Positions 23,283-32,945 of a stretch of DNA of 64,000 nt are shown one piece after another. A program made the position numbers and the translations under genes. Within the stretch, counting starts at the first letter, position 1, and every line of letters starts with the position of its first letter. A model generated the notes under the pieces. That model searched no databases. It was not told where the DNA came from and worked only from the letters and a program-made list of their open reading frames with translations. The DNA is from Euphorbia lathyris (Eukaryota; Streptophyta; Magnoliopsida; Malpighiales; Euphorbiaceae), in assembly GCF_963576675.1 (NCBI RefSeq), contig NC_088916.1, forward strand, positions 26,201,501 through 26,265,500, in the 5' to 3' direction.

Positions 23283-24613
23283 AGCGCTATCTATCGCCCA
23301 ACATCTTGCTCTCCAAGCTTGTATATAGGATAGGTTGATTGAAAAATCTTTTTCAGATGTGACTTGGCCAGTACACTCGATTCTCCATATCTAACCTATC
23401 TCTAAGTATGATACCTGCGACTCGTTTCCCCATTTTCCTATGATGCGGAAATAGTTGTCCACCCCTATCGTAAGTGTGACTGTCCATACTGTCAATCCTT
23501 CGTAGCATGAACATATCCGAACCTAGTATGACTCCACCTCTAGCCTGCCACTTGCATGTGTCAAAATGTTTACATTGAACCTCAAACAATGATTTGTTTG
23601 ATCTGTGCACCTTCCATCCGAACATATTATCAATTGTATATCTCCCAAGTGTATCTCACAGTTCTCGTTTGCTTTTGAAAATGTCGTGCGCCTTCAAACC
23701 ACCCTCCCCTGAAGATTTTGTAATATTCATCAGAATAGCCGGTTCCTCTGGTACCTGTGGAACATACCGAAATTGATCTGTTATCCTTCTCCTTTTGGCT
23801 TCCTCATCAATCACATTCAAACTTGGTTGAACATCATCAATCGATGGGTCTGAAATAGATTTGCCACGATCACGATCATCATATAAATGACCGTCATTAT
23901 CATATCCATGATCATCATTATCATATCCATTGTCATCATTATCATAGCCATGACCATCATTATCATAGCCATGATCATCATTATCATATCCATGATCATC
24001 CCCGTTCACTACATTCGCATACCCAAGCATTTGATCCTCAATAATATCGTCTAGCCCAAGAGGAGATTGGGTATATGGATTCATGACATGTTTTGCAAGA
24101 GGCCCACGAGTCTCAAGTTCTATGTTGGGAACACAAGAACTTAATCTGGATGGTTTACTTGGCCCAACATAGTCCTTGTTGCGCGGTTGCGGTACTTCAG
24201 CAACACTTGGTCGTCGTACTTCAGCAAAACTTGGTCATCGTACTTCCGGAACACTTGTTCACCGTACTTCCGCAACACTTGTTCGCGGTGTCATAGAAAC
24301 ATATAATGGCATCACATCGGGTTTATTCCATCGACAAAACTCTACGAATCCAGCAATATCATTGTCCTCCACTATGGCTGCCAATCTTCCAAAATTTTTA
24401 TTTAGACCGTATGTTGTGTGCATTGTCATGTGAGGTTGCATCAACATTCAATGAAGCGTAAATTCTCTCTCTTAAAGTTTGATAATGAGTTGGCGTTGAA
24501 AAATGGAGCACCTTCGATTGACCACCAACGTATATCATTGTGTCCATAGGCCCCTCTTTTTTCCATTCTCCATCCCAAGAAAGCATACACAAACAAGTAT
24601 TCGGGGTGGACAT
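23283..24613 (-). pseudogene. mudrA-like transposase N-terminal fragment
   Basis: On the minus strand the block opens with a PB1-like start (STPNTCLCMLSWDGEWKKEG, then MIYVGGQSKVLHFS). It shifts frame near 24440 and continues with NFGRLAAIVEDNDIAGFVEFC. Then come 8-codon repeats of the type TSVAEVR (24180-24290), a YDNDDHG repeat run (23880-24000), and the MuDR DNA-binding domain, which begins around LGRYTIDNMFGWKVHRSNKS and includes KHFDTCKWQARGG, SHTYDRGGQ and VAGIILRDRLDMENRVYW. In-frame TGAs occur at 23656-23658 and twice in the 8-codon repeats. The coding stops near 23283, only a few bases from the end of the convergent DUF1985 gene. The DDE catalytic domain and SWIM finger are gone, so it is a dead fragment. 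Confidence 0.75.
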
Positions 24614-25069
24614 ATTTCTGCATTTTTCATAAACAATGAATTAATTATATATTATTTGTAACTTAAAGAAAGCTATCGAAACATATCAATGGATATAACA
24701 TTTGGAACTATAACTTCGGTTGATATATGTCGATATTGTATTTGATATCGACATATATCGATATTGAAGACTATAACCCCGGCCGATATATGTCGATATC
24801 AAATACAATATCGACATATAACTTCGGTCGATATATGTCGATATCATATGTAATATCGACATATATCGACCAATATCGCTACGATGCAATCTCATCATAT
24901 CTGTCGATATTGATCAGATATTGACAGAAGACCAATACACGTTTTTTAAGTGCAGTTATTTAATAATCACTCTGTATAGAAGTTCAACGGTCTTTTTCAA
25001 ATATCAATCTATCATTAAAGCTGAGTGTTGGCTGTTGAGATTCCCCATGAACAGTTCGGTTTTTTTTCC

Positions 25070-25079
25070 TATAAATATA
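25070..25079 (+). promoter_or_regulatory. TATA box of the small coiled-coil gene
   Basis: TATAAATATA lies 62 bp before the ATG at 25141, a normal distance for a plant core promoter with a short leader. Confidence 0.55.
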
Positions 25080-25140
25080 CGATTTGTCTGTTCATAATTC
25101 TTCATTCTATCAACTTTCATTTTACCCTCTAGAGTTTAAG

Positions 25141-25448
25141 ATGGAGAGAGGATCATCTTCTACGCCACCTTCTTCACCACCTCCACCATATGTTGATCTT
25201 TCCGAGTTTGAAAAACTCATTTCTGAATTCCAAGGTTCCTTCTATGATGTGACACGGAAGAAATCATTAGATTCGTGAGAGGCATGGAAAAAACCATATC
25301 TTTTGTCTGTGAATCCATGACTGACTATCTTGAGTCAGTCGAGGATGAAAAGAGAAGAATGGAGAAGGAGGTGAAGAATCTCAAAAGGTAGTTGGAGAAA
25401 GCCAAAAAGGACTATGTTGATGTTCTTATGGGTCCTGAATATTTCTAG
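25141..25448 (+). pseudogene. Small proline-rich/coiled-coil gene of the MULE (frameshifted)
   Basis: From the ATG, residues 1-20 are Ser/Pro-rich (STPPSSPPPPYVDLSEFEKL) and are followed by ISEFQGSFYDV. The frame then closes at 25276-25278. A shift by one base near 25250 opens a second frame with FVRGMEKTISFVCESMTDYL, ESVEDEKRRMEKEVKNLKR, a TAG, and LEKAKKDYVDVLMGPEYF ending at 25446-25448. The second part has heptad-like charge spacing typical of a coiled coil. A TATA box precedes the gene. With the shift and stop it would be about 100 residues. I do not recognise the family. Its place near the right inverted repeat suggests a minor gene of the element, and the damage suggests it is no longer made. 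Confidence 0.5.
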
Positions 25449-26242
25449 CTTTTTTTTAGTTTATGTATTTTATTTTGTGTTGTTTTTTGTTCTTATGTGT
25501 TTATGTATTTTGTTCTTATGTGTTGTTTTTTTATTAATATAAAAACTACAGTTATCAATTTGAATCTTATGGGAACACAACATATATTATTTTGAACTTT
25601 AGTCGATATATGTCGATATTGTAAATGTTATCGACAAATATCGGTATATATCGACATTGAAGACTATAACTTCGGTCAATATATGTTGATATTGTATTTG
25701 ATATCGACATATATCGACATTGAAGACTATAACCTCGGTCGATATACGTCGATATCAAATACAATATCGACATATATCGACCAATATCGATACGATGCAA
25801 TATCATCATATCTGTCGATATTGATCAGAAATCGACAGATATCGATACTGTCGTGGAAAAATATGAAACTGATGTTCCAACCAAAATGAATTTTCAGACA
25901 ATAATGTCACTGTTTTTGGGGTTCACATAACCAGGAAAAATAAGAAAAAGGAAGAGAAACAATATACATTGGGTTGTAGAGAAACAAACTGCTAGATCTT
26001 AATGATGAATGGACTAAGCTTTAAATCTTTTCAATGAAACTAAAAACCAATGAAAAACTTACATGATTGTATAAAATCTTGTTGTATGAACTGTGGGTTG
26101 GATTGGTTATTGTAGTATTCGTAGTCGTTCTGTAGATTGTTTTGTTCCTTAGAGAGAGAGAGAGAGAGCGCGAGAAAGAGAAAGTGGGGGAAAGACACAA
26201 AGTTATGTTTATGAAGAAGACGATGGCAAATTTGAAAGTTAT

Positions 26243-26333
26243 CTGTTGAAATATGCTAGTTTTGGTCATTTATTTAAAAGGAGCTAGAAATATAAACTAA
26301 CACCTTAAAAGGTGCTAGTTTAGTAATTCTCCC
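26243..26333 (-). repeat. MULE right terminal inverted repeat
   Basis: 91 bp, inverted partner of 16620-16710. Confidence 0.9.
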
Positions 26334-26343
26334 ATTTTTATAT

Positions 26344-27137
26344 TAGGCTTTGGCCTATATATGGGTACGGTTTTAATCCTTACTATTTTCATGTTGTACT
26401 CACATTTGCTTATTTAATGAAATATATATGTATTATCATCAAAAAAAAAAACCCCAATCCAACTCAGCTCTTTCCAATTGAATATTTGATGCGATGAGTT
26501 AGTTTTATCAACCAATCCATGAGTTGCTTGTTTTAATAGGATTAGATTATAACCCAGACACTACAAATTAATTTATTGTACAACCCTAGTTAGTGTTATC
26601 ACTACTTCATCCCATATATTACTTATTTTAGTAATCATCATGCCAATGCCAATGGAGATCAATTGTCAGTTTACTAGTTTACAGTTTCCTATAAAACCGA
26701 TCACCAATTCGTACCATCCATGTAAACAGGTTTTTATATCACTTCTTTATAATGCAATATTTTTTTTGTCTCCAGGGGTGGAGCCAGGACTCAAAGTTCG
26801 GACCTCCACTGTCAGTAGAAACTGTTTTGAATAACCATTCAAGACTTTGCTTTATAATTAAAATATGTTTACATATAAAAATTGTTCTTGAATTTTTTTC
26901 TCATGCCATCATTATTCACTAAACGGGTTATGGGTCACAACTTGAAACACATATTAACGTTAAGTAGGCAGAGGAAAACTCAAACCTTGTATTACCAATA
27001 ACATTGTTCCCAAGTTAAAGTTATTCGAGAGGAAGAACGATTAATCAACGTCTAAAAATAAAGTCTTCATGGAGAGAGAGAGAGAGAGAGGTGTCGAAAT
27101 ATAAAGAGAAAGGGAGAGAAAATTTATTTCCTTAACT
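26344..27137. other. Intergenic DNA
   Basis: An A run at 26440-26450 follows a sequence resembling a LINE 3' end. Otherwise no gene or transposon end is recognised. A (GA)n run lies at 27070-27090. Confidence 0.4.
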
Positions 27138-27930
27138 CTTCACTACACTAAAACCCTCTTCAGACGACGATTAAAAACCGTTGTCCCGCGAGATATAAAT
27201 CTGTCACGGGGCTTGCTGCCGTCTATTGCACCTTCAGATGACGTTCAGGTTCTGTCATGTTTCGTCATCACACATGACATTAACCTATTTTCTTACTGTC
27301 ATTTTACCCTTGTTACGATGCAGCTTATTTATTACTGCCGTCACCTTTAATGTCATCAAATGACATTTTTACAATTAAAGCCGTCAGGTTAGCGTGTGGG
27401 AAATTGGCATATTCAATTTGAGATGACAGTTCGTATAATAATTTCTGACGTTATAGCCTGTTTAGATGACAGTTCGTATAATAATTTCTGACGTTATAGC
27501 CTGTTTAGATGACATTTTTAAAAATTAAAATGTCACTTTATGCCTTCTTCTTCGTTTGAATTTCTGGTTTTTATGCCTGAATACATAAACATTCTAAAAT
27601 ATGAAGATGAAATTCTGTATGTCAATGGTTTTAATTTTATTGGAGACCAATACTCATAATATGTTTACATTTGTGCCTAACGTCAATCCATATCAATACA
27701 TTTCTGAATTAAAACACCAAAATAATAACCAATACATTTGTGCCTAACGTCAATTCATATCTTCCATAAGTCAATCTGTATCTTGGAGTAATAATTAGGC
27801 CTATAATCCCAAAGGTCTTGCTATCTGCAAAAGCCAAACAGGTCATTAATATTACACACAACCCTAAACTCAGTAGTAATTACGTGACCCTTCCCCTAAC
27901 ACGGCCTTTCACTTACCACAATCATATCAC

Positions 27931-27940
27931 TATAAATATA
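27931..27940 (+). promoter_or_regulatory. TATA box of the E2-like gene
   Basis: TATAAATATA lies 60 bp upstream of the ATG at 27991, so a short leader is expected. It lies inside the CACTA element. Confidence 0.6.
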
Positions 27941-27990
27941 TGCATCATAATTCATAATCATACCTTCAACAGCCAGAAAACTTACCAACA

Positions 27991-28708
27991 ATGGATCCTC
28001 TTGTTGAAACTCCAGGAGAAATAATTGCTGACTTGGGTAACTTGTACATGGAGAACCTAGAGTGGCTTCTGGCCATCAATGGTACATATGTCAATCCATA
28101 GTTGTTCTGTAACCCTTTCTGGTTTCTTCTATGTATTTCTAATGATTCTTCTTGGATGATAACGTACATGTCCTCTCAATGGTAACTTCTTCCAATGGTC
28201 GATCAGAATGAAAGGCCCCCAATACACCCCATATGAAAGGGGTGTATTTGAAATCAGAATCAGACACCATCCGGATTTCCCAAACAGACCTGCAAGAGTA
28301 ATATTAACTCAACTCAGTAAGATATAATCCCCTATATGAAATATACACTAATAGAGCTCTCCTCTTATTCTCAGTTTTGGTTCCGGAATAGGATATATCA
28401 TCCTAACGTGGATACTCATGGGTCGATTCATCTTCCCAGTATCCTTAATGACCATCGCTTTTCCACTGCCACGGTATAATGCAACCATTTATCTATTTCA
28501 TTTTATAAACATACAACATCATATTTTTGTTCTAATTATTCTATGCATTTTGTAGTGTCTGTGGCACATATATGATCTACTTCTACATCCCCACAGTGAG
28601 GAGCCATTTCCTGGGCAAGAAGTAGTTGCTGAGCAATACCGCAGCAACAGGGAAGAGTATGAGGGGATCGCCCGGATATGGACTGAGGAGTATGCAAAGT
28701 GCATATGA
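27991..28708 (+). CDS. E2 ubiquitin-conjugating-enzyme-like protein, catalytic Cys replaced by His
   Basis: Four exons fit GT-AG rules: 27991-28081, 28215-28297, 28375-28473, 28556-28708, giving 141 residues with an intact frame. Around residue 25 the protein reads WLLAINGPQYTPYERGVFEI, the E2 pattern W..I.GP..TPY..G.F. Exons 2/3 join as DFPNRPAR/FWFRNRIYHPN, matching the E2 region that ends in the HPN motif (residues 67-69). The segment THGSIHLPSIL follows, where active E2s have GSICL: His77 occupies the position of the catalytic cysteine. The C-terminus (YDLLLHPHSEEPF, YRSNREEYEGIARIWTEEYA) matches the E2 helical tail. About five residues are missing between exons 3 and 4. It would fold like an E2 but could not form the ubiquitin thioester, as in UEV-type variants. 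The second exon's donor (GTAATA) was chosen because it keeps the family alignment and frame; GTAAGA 15 bp downstream would break it. It lies within a CACTA element, so it was probably captured from a host gene. Expression is unknown. Confidence 0.75.
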
Positions 28709-28710
28709 GG

Positions 28711-29317
28711 GTGTCCAAATCTCCTAAACTATCTTGGCTAAGAGAAAGGAGAATCAGAAGGCAATGTGAGCTCCAAATGTGGTTCTCATTCCAATTCCAA
28801 ATTTCCTTTCTTTAGTCAAAATAGTTAAGGAGCTTTGGACCTTTAATTCCCCCCCTTTTGTAATATATAACGTAGAGCTTTGTGCTCCTAAACTGACCCT
28901 TTTATAATTCTCCTTCCACTTGGTAATGAGGGTTATGATGTTGTCACCACAAGGGACTCTGTTTGTGCTGAATATGAAGGGTGTTCAAATCTCCTAAGCT
29001 GTCTTGGCTAAGTGAAAGGAGAATTGAAAGGCAATGTGATATCCAAATGTGGTTCTCATTCCAATTCCAAATTTCCTTTCACTAGTCAAAACAGCTAAGG
29101 AACTTTGGACTGTCAATTACAACCGAAAGGCAACACTCATCCCCCCTTTTGTAATATAACATAAAGCTTTGCTATTCAGTTTGTATGTATGTGCAAGTAG
29201 ACTAAACTGACCCTTTTACAATGCTCCTTCCACTTGGGTTGTACTCGTGGTACTCTAAACTTGGTAATGAGGTTTATGATGCTATCAAAACAAGGGACTC
29301 TGTTTGTGCTGAATGCA
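28711..29317 (+). repeat. Diverged tandem duplication of about 270 bp
   Basis: The block starting gtgtccaaatctcctaaact at 28711 recurs as gtgttcaaatctcctaagct at 28981. Both end in an aagggactctgtttgtgctg segment. The second copy holds a small insertion. It begins three bases after the stop of the E2-like gene and is non-coding. Confidence 0.8.
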
Positions 29318-29739
29318 TCATAAACCTATCACCATGTTTAATGTTGTTGTTATGATATCAAACCAAGTGGAAAGGAACATAATAAGAGTATGGCCAATGC
29401 ACATACATAACCCTTTATGTAGAGCTTATTATTCAGTTCGTATGTATATGTATATTCTATCTAATCAAAATATATCTTATCATTTGCAAGCCATATCAGT
29501 ACATGCAATTAGCCTAAATTTACCCTTTAATACATGCTTCATAAACGAATTGCATTCAGAATCCTTACTTATCATTTCAAATAAAAATGAGCCAGTTGAG
29601 TTCATAACATTTTCAGCTTCAAGAGTATGCCTAACATGCTATAACAAGTTATTCAAGACAACTTATTCAAGACAACTTATTCCTTACTTATCATCATATG
29701 TCATGTTCAATTTCAAAAAGAGTATGGATATATCTTATC

Positions 29740-30485
29740 ATTTGCAAGCCATATCAGTACATGCTTCATACATGCTCAATGACCCTTTTACAATGTTCCT
29801 CGTACACATACTCATTAGGCACCTCAAACATAAGCATCAATAGAACATCAAACATAAACATGTTTCATACACATACACATACTCAATCACTTCTAGCAGT
29901 ATAACTCATAGGTGTAAGAGTAGTGTCAATCTCAATGAACATTCAAAGCTTTAAAGTATGCCTAATCAGCCACATGCTTAATGACCCTTTTACAATGTTC
30001 CTCTAATACTTGATGCATGATTAATAATCTACATGCCCAAATGAACAATCGTACACATACTCATTAGGCACCTCAAACATAAGCATCAACAGAACATCAA
30101 ACATAAACATGTTTCATACACATACACATACTCAATCACTTCTAGCAGTATAACTCATAGGTGTAAGAGTAGTGCCAATCTCAATGAACATTCAAGGCTT
30201 TAGAGTATGCCTAATTAGCCACATGCTTAATGACCCTTTTACAATGTTCCTCTAATACTTGATGCATGATTAATAAGCTACATGCCCAAATGAACAATCG
30301 TACACATACTCATTAGGCACCTCAAACATAAGCATCAACAAAACATCAAACATAAACATGTTTCATACACATACACATACTCAATCACTTCTAGCAGTAT
30401 AACTCATAGGTGTAAGAGCAATGCCAATCTCAATGAACATTCAAAGCTTTAGAGTATGCCTAATCAGCCACATGCTTAATGATCA
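29740..30485 (+). repeat. Tandem repeat, 249-bp period, about three units
   Basis: The landmark tacacatactcattaggcac occurs at 29803, 30052 and 30301, exactly 249 bp apart, and units differ at few positions. The first unit is incomplete at its left. The array is part of the CACTA element interior. The rest of 30490-31130 is AT-rich with no gene. Confidence 0.9.
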
Positions 30486-31745
30486 TTCATACATAAAGTC
30501 TATGAGTCCTAGCTTCCTAAACAGTTATATCTAACCAATCAGTTCATACCAATCATTTTATCATCACCCAAAACATCATACATATATGTAATCGTTTAGT
30601 TCAAACCCACATAACAATATATATACTAAATCAGGCTAGTTTCCTAAATCAATGAGTTTTAGGTTCCAAAACAGTACATCAAACATACACAGTCACTTCT
30701 AAAAGCATGACCAATCAGTTCAAACCAACATAACATTAATATATATTCAGTAAGTTAAAGAAATCTTCCCATATGCTAAAGGCATGAACCGATTGACAAT
30801 CTCTTCAGTCAGCCGTCCCATGTACTGAAGCATTCTTACTATCCCTGCAAATAGTGTTCAAATAAAAAGGAAACAGATGAGTTCATACCATCTACTATAT
30901 CAGGCACTGTCTTGCCCTAGATTAAAAAAGATAAAGACACAAGCTTTACAGCAGTGAATCTAAATACAATAAAATCAGTGTAGCTGAGCGAGAGATCTAA
31001 ACCTTTTAATGATAGGTCTGAAAATCACAAGATCCTTATACCAGCTGCTGAAATCGACATACACAAAAGTAAATCAGATGAGGAAAAGATAAGAGTAAGG
31101 AACAATGATACATCTAGGAACGAAGAAAATATGGCTTACCAGTACCGTGTTTCCAGCTCACCCAGTGATTGCATGTTCAAATCAACAATGTAGATAGAGA
31201 GGGATGAGAGGGATGAAGCTTGCGTAACCTAAAACTAGGGTTTGGGATTGAGAGAGGGTTAATATATCAGCTGAAATTTCAGTCAAATGATATAGAGCGC
31301 CTAAAATTTGGTATGGCCGCGTAAGTGAAATTTCATTTGCCGCTTTTTTATTTTCGACATACAATGACATTCATTTAGTAGAAGTGTCATCTGTTGAGCG
31401 CATCAAATTTAATGAAAACGCGCGTTTTCTTTGGATGATAGGATTCTGTAATCGTAATGTCATCTGAGAATCAAACGCATTTTTTATTTCGCCTTAAGAT
31501 GACATACAGTTAAAATACTATCACGAAAATATTCAGACGACACGAAAACAAATATCTGTCATGTATCTTGTGTCATGTGAAAGGGAAAACGGCATAGTGC
31601 TTATATGTCTTTTTATGTCTAACATAGACCATTTATATAAGCTAAGGCTTCCTGATCCATAAGGATAAGACAATATAAATTATAGGTCAACTAGTTTTTT
31701 AACTTCCTTGTTAGACTAATATTTTCATTAAATAATTACTAAATT

Positions 31746-32406
31746 TCAAGAGATGAATATCGCAGTATTGTCGCAGCTCTACAGTATCTCATATTAACAC
31801 GACCTGACATTGCCTTTTCCATCACCAAACTTTGCCAGTTCCTTCACTCCCCTACGGATGAACACTGGAAAGGGGGTCAAAAGAGATCTCCGATATATTC
31901 AAGGTACACCTAACCATGGTCTTATCTTCTCATCTACCCCGACGACCCACGTCCACTAGTACTATGGATGTCCAAATAGGTGATCCATAGGTGCATTCTG
32001 CATCTTCCTCGACAACAGTCTTATCTCTTGGAATATATGAAAATAACCAAGCATTGTCAGATCCACAGAAAGTGAATACAAAGCAATTGTCAATGCTACA
32101 ATCGAACTCTTGTGGCTCCGATCTTTTCTCACTGATCTTGGTTGCTAGGTGCCAAAACCAATACAACTCTTATGCGACAATGTATGGGCCATTTATCTCA
32201 CTATCAACCTAATCTTCCATGCTCATACAAAACACATTAAACTCGATTACCAATTCATTTGGGAACAGGTTTGAATCAGATTCATCAATGTTCGTTCTGA
32301 TGATCAAATTGTAGATACACCCTAACCAAACCTTTAGCTACCACTCGATTCTTACTAATTCGCTCTGGATTGCAAGTCGAATCCCGCCATCGGTTTGAAG
32401 GGAGAT
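31746..32406 (+). pseudogene. Ty1/copia reverse transcriptase/RNase H relic
   Basis: The plus-strand sequence reads [20 protein letters not shown] and [15 protein letters not shown], the end of a copia reverse transcriptase, then in shifted frames SSTPTTHV, a KVNTKQLSMLQSN-like block and TNSFGNRF. These correspond to the RNase H region that normally carries SRSSTEAEYR. Many frameshifts and small deletions are present. It stops where an LTR-like sequence begins at 32407. The left end lies about 140 bp from the CACTA right TSD. Confidence 0.7.
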
Positions 32407-32660
32407 GTTAGAGATATTCACTCCATTAATCTCTCACAAGATAATTAGCCAATATTAGGAGCTAATTATCTTCCTGTCAGTTAGGAACTGATTTAGTTAT
32501 TTAAATTTGAATTATCAATACTCAATTCCACAGAATCCCCTAATTAAGGGGAATTTACAATTCTAATCCTATTCAACTTCTTCTAATTATCTTTAATCAC
32601 AGATTTTGATCACACAATAACACACATACCTAAATGAATTACATATGTCAATAGCAAACT
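32407..32660 (+). repeat. LTR piece of the copia relic
   Basis: TGTTAGAGATATTCACTCC directly follows the RNase H relic, preceded by a short purine stretch (gaagggaga). This is the position and start expected of a 3' LTR. The right end is not clear. Confidence 0.5.
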
Positions 32661-32763
32661 TAATAACTAGTTTTAACTAAAATGCTATCTAGTCCTTAAA
32701 CTATATAAACCTCATTATTTATTTCTAAAATAAACTCAGCAAATAATAGTTGGATAAAAAATA

Positions 32764-32914
32764 GGGATAATTACTAATCTGACCCAATCAAGGACCCCAA
32801 TTTACATATCTAACCCACCTTGCCTCAAAGTTACCAAATTAGACACTTTCACCCATTTTGGACAAAACTAACCTTAGTTCTATTCGATCAATCGATCGAT
32901 CTACTCCTTCTTTT

Positions 32915-32945
<31 letters not shown>

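Larger units (their letters stand above)
24713..25850. repeat. Direct duplicate of a tatcgac-rich module flanking a small gene
   Basis: Segments 24713-24925 and about 25600-25850 share the same order of blocks: actataacttcggt, gatatatgtcgatattgtatttgatatc, gaccaatatcg, tacgatgcaat and atctgtcgatattgatcag. The units are themselves strongly palindromic. Between them lie the TATA box and coding region of the coiled-coil gene at 25141. Confidence 0.7.
16620..26333. mobile_element. Mutator-like element (MULE), nested and non-autonomous
   Basis: The ends are 91-bp inverted repeats starting GGGAGAATTACTAAACTAGC with about seven mismatches. The flanks ATTTTATAT (16611-16619) and ATTTTTATAT (26334-26343) resemble a 9-10-bp TSD with a 1-bp length change. 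Cargo: a DUF1985-type gene on the plus strand, the N-terminal part of a mudrA transposase on the minus strand, and a small coiled-coil gene near the right end. This gene set is known from MULEs that carry Ulp1-related genes. The transposase catalytic domain and any Ulp1 protease domain are missing, so the element cannot move by itself. The DUF1985 gene is interrupted by two nested LTR insertions totalling 3.9 kb, so the original MULE was about 5.8 kb. Confidence 0.85.
27141..31599. mobile_element. CACTA (En/Spm-type) element carrying an E2-like gene
   Basis: The left end starts CACTACACTAAAACC and the right end, read inverted, starts CACTATGCCGTTTTCCC. The 3-bp flanks are CTT on both sides (27138-27140, 31600-31602). 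Subterminal regions carry many short gatgaca/tgtcat motifs in opposite orientation at the two ends (27230-27520; 31360-31570), a hallmark of CACTA transposons. The termini beyond CACTA are only partly similar. I see no transposase, so it is non-autonomous. The cargo is a TATA-led four-exon gene related to ubiquitin-conjugating enzymes, followed by tandem repeats. A relative of its right end is present at about 40420-41169. Confidence 0.78.

Noticed and set aside
29313..29843. 176-codon plus-strand frame
   Set aside because: It runs into the 249-bp tandem array, lacks any recognisable motif, and starts inside the 270-bp duplicate. I judge it to be chance.
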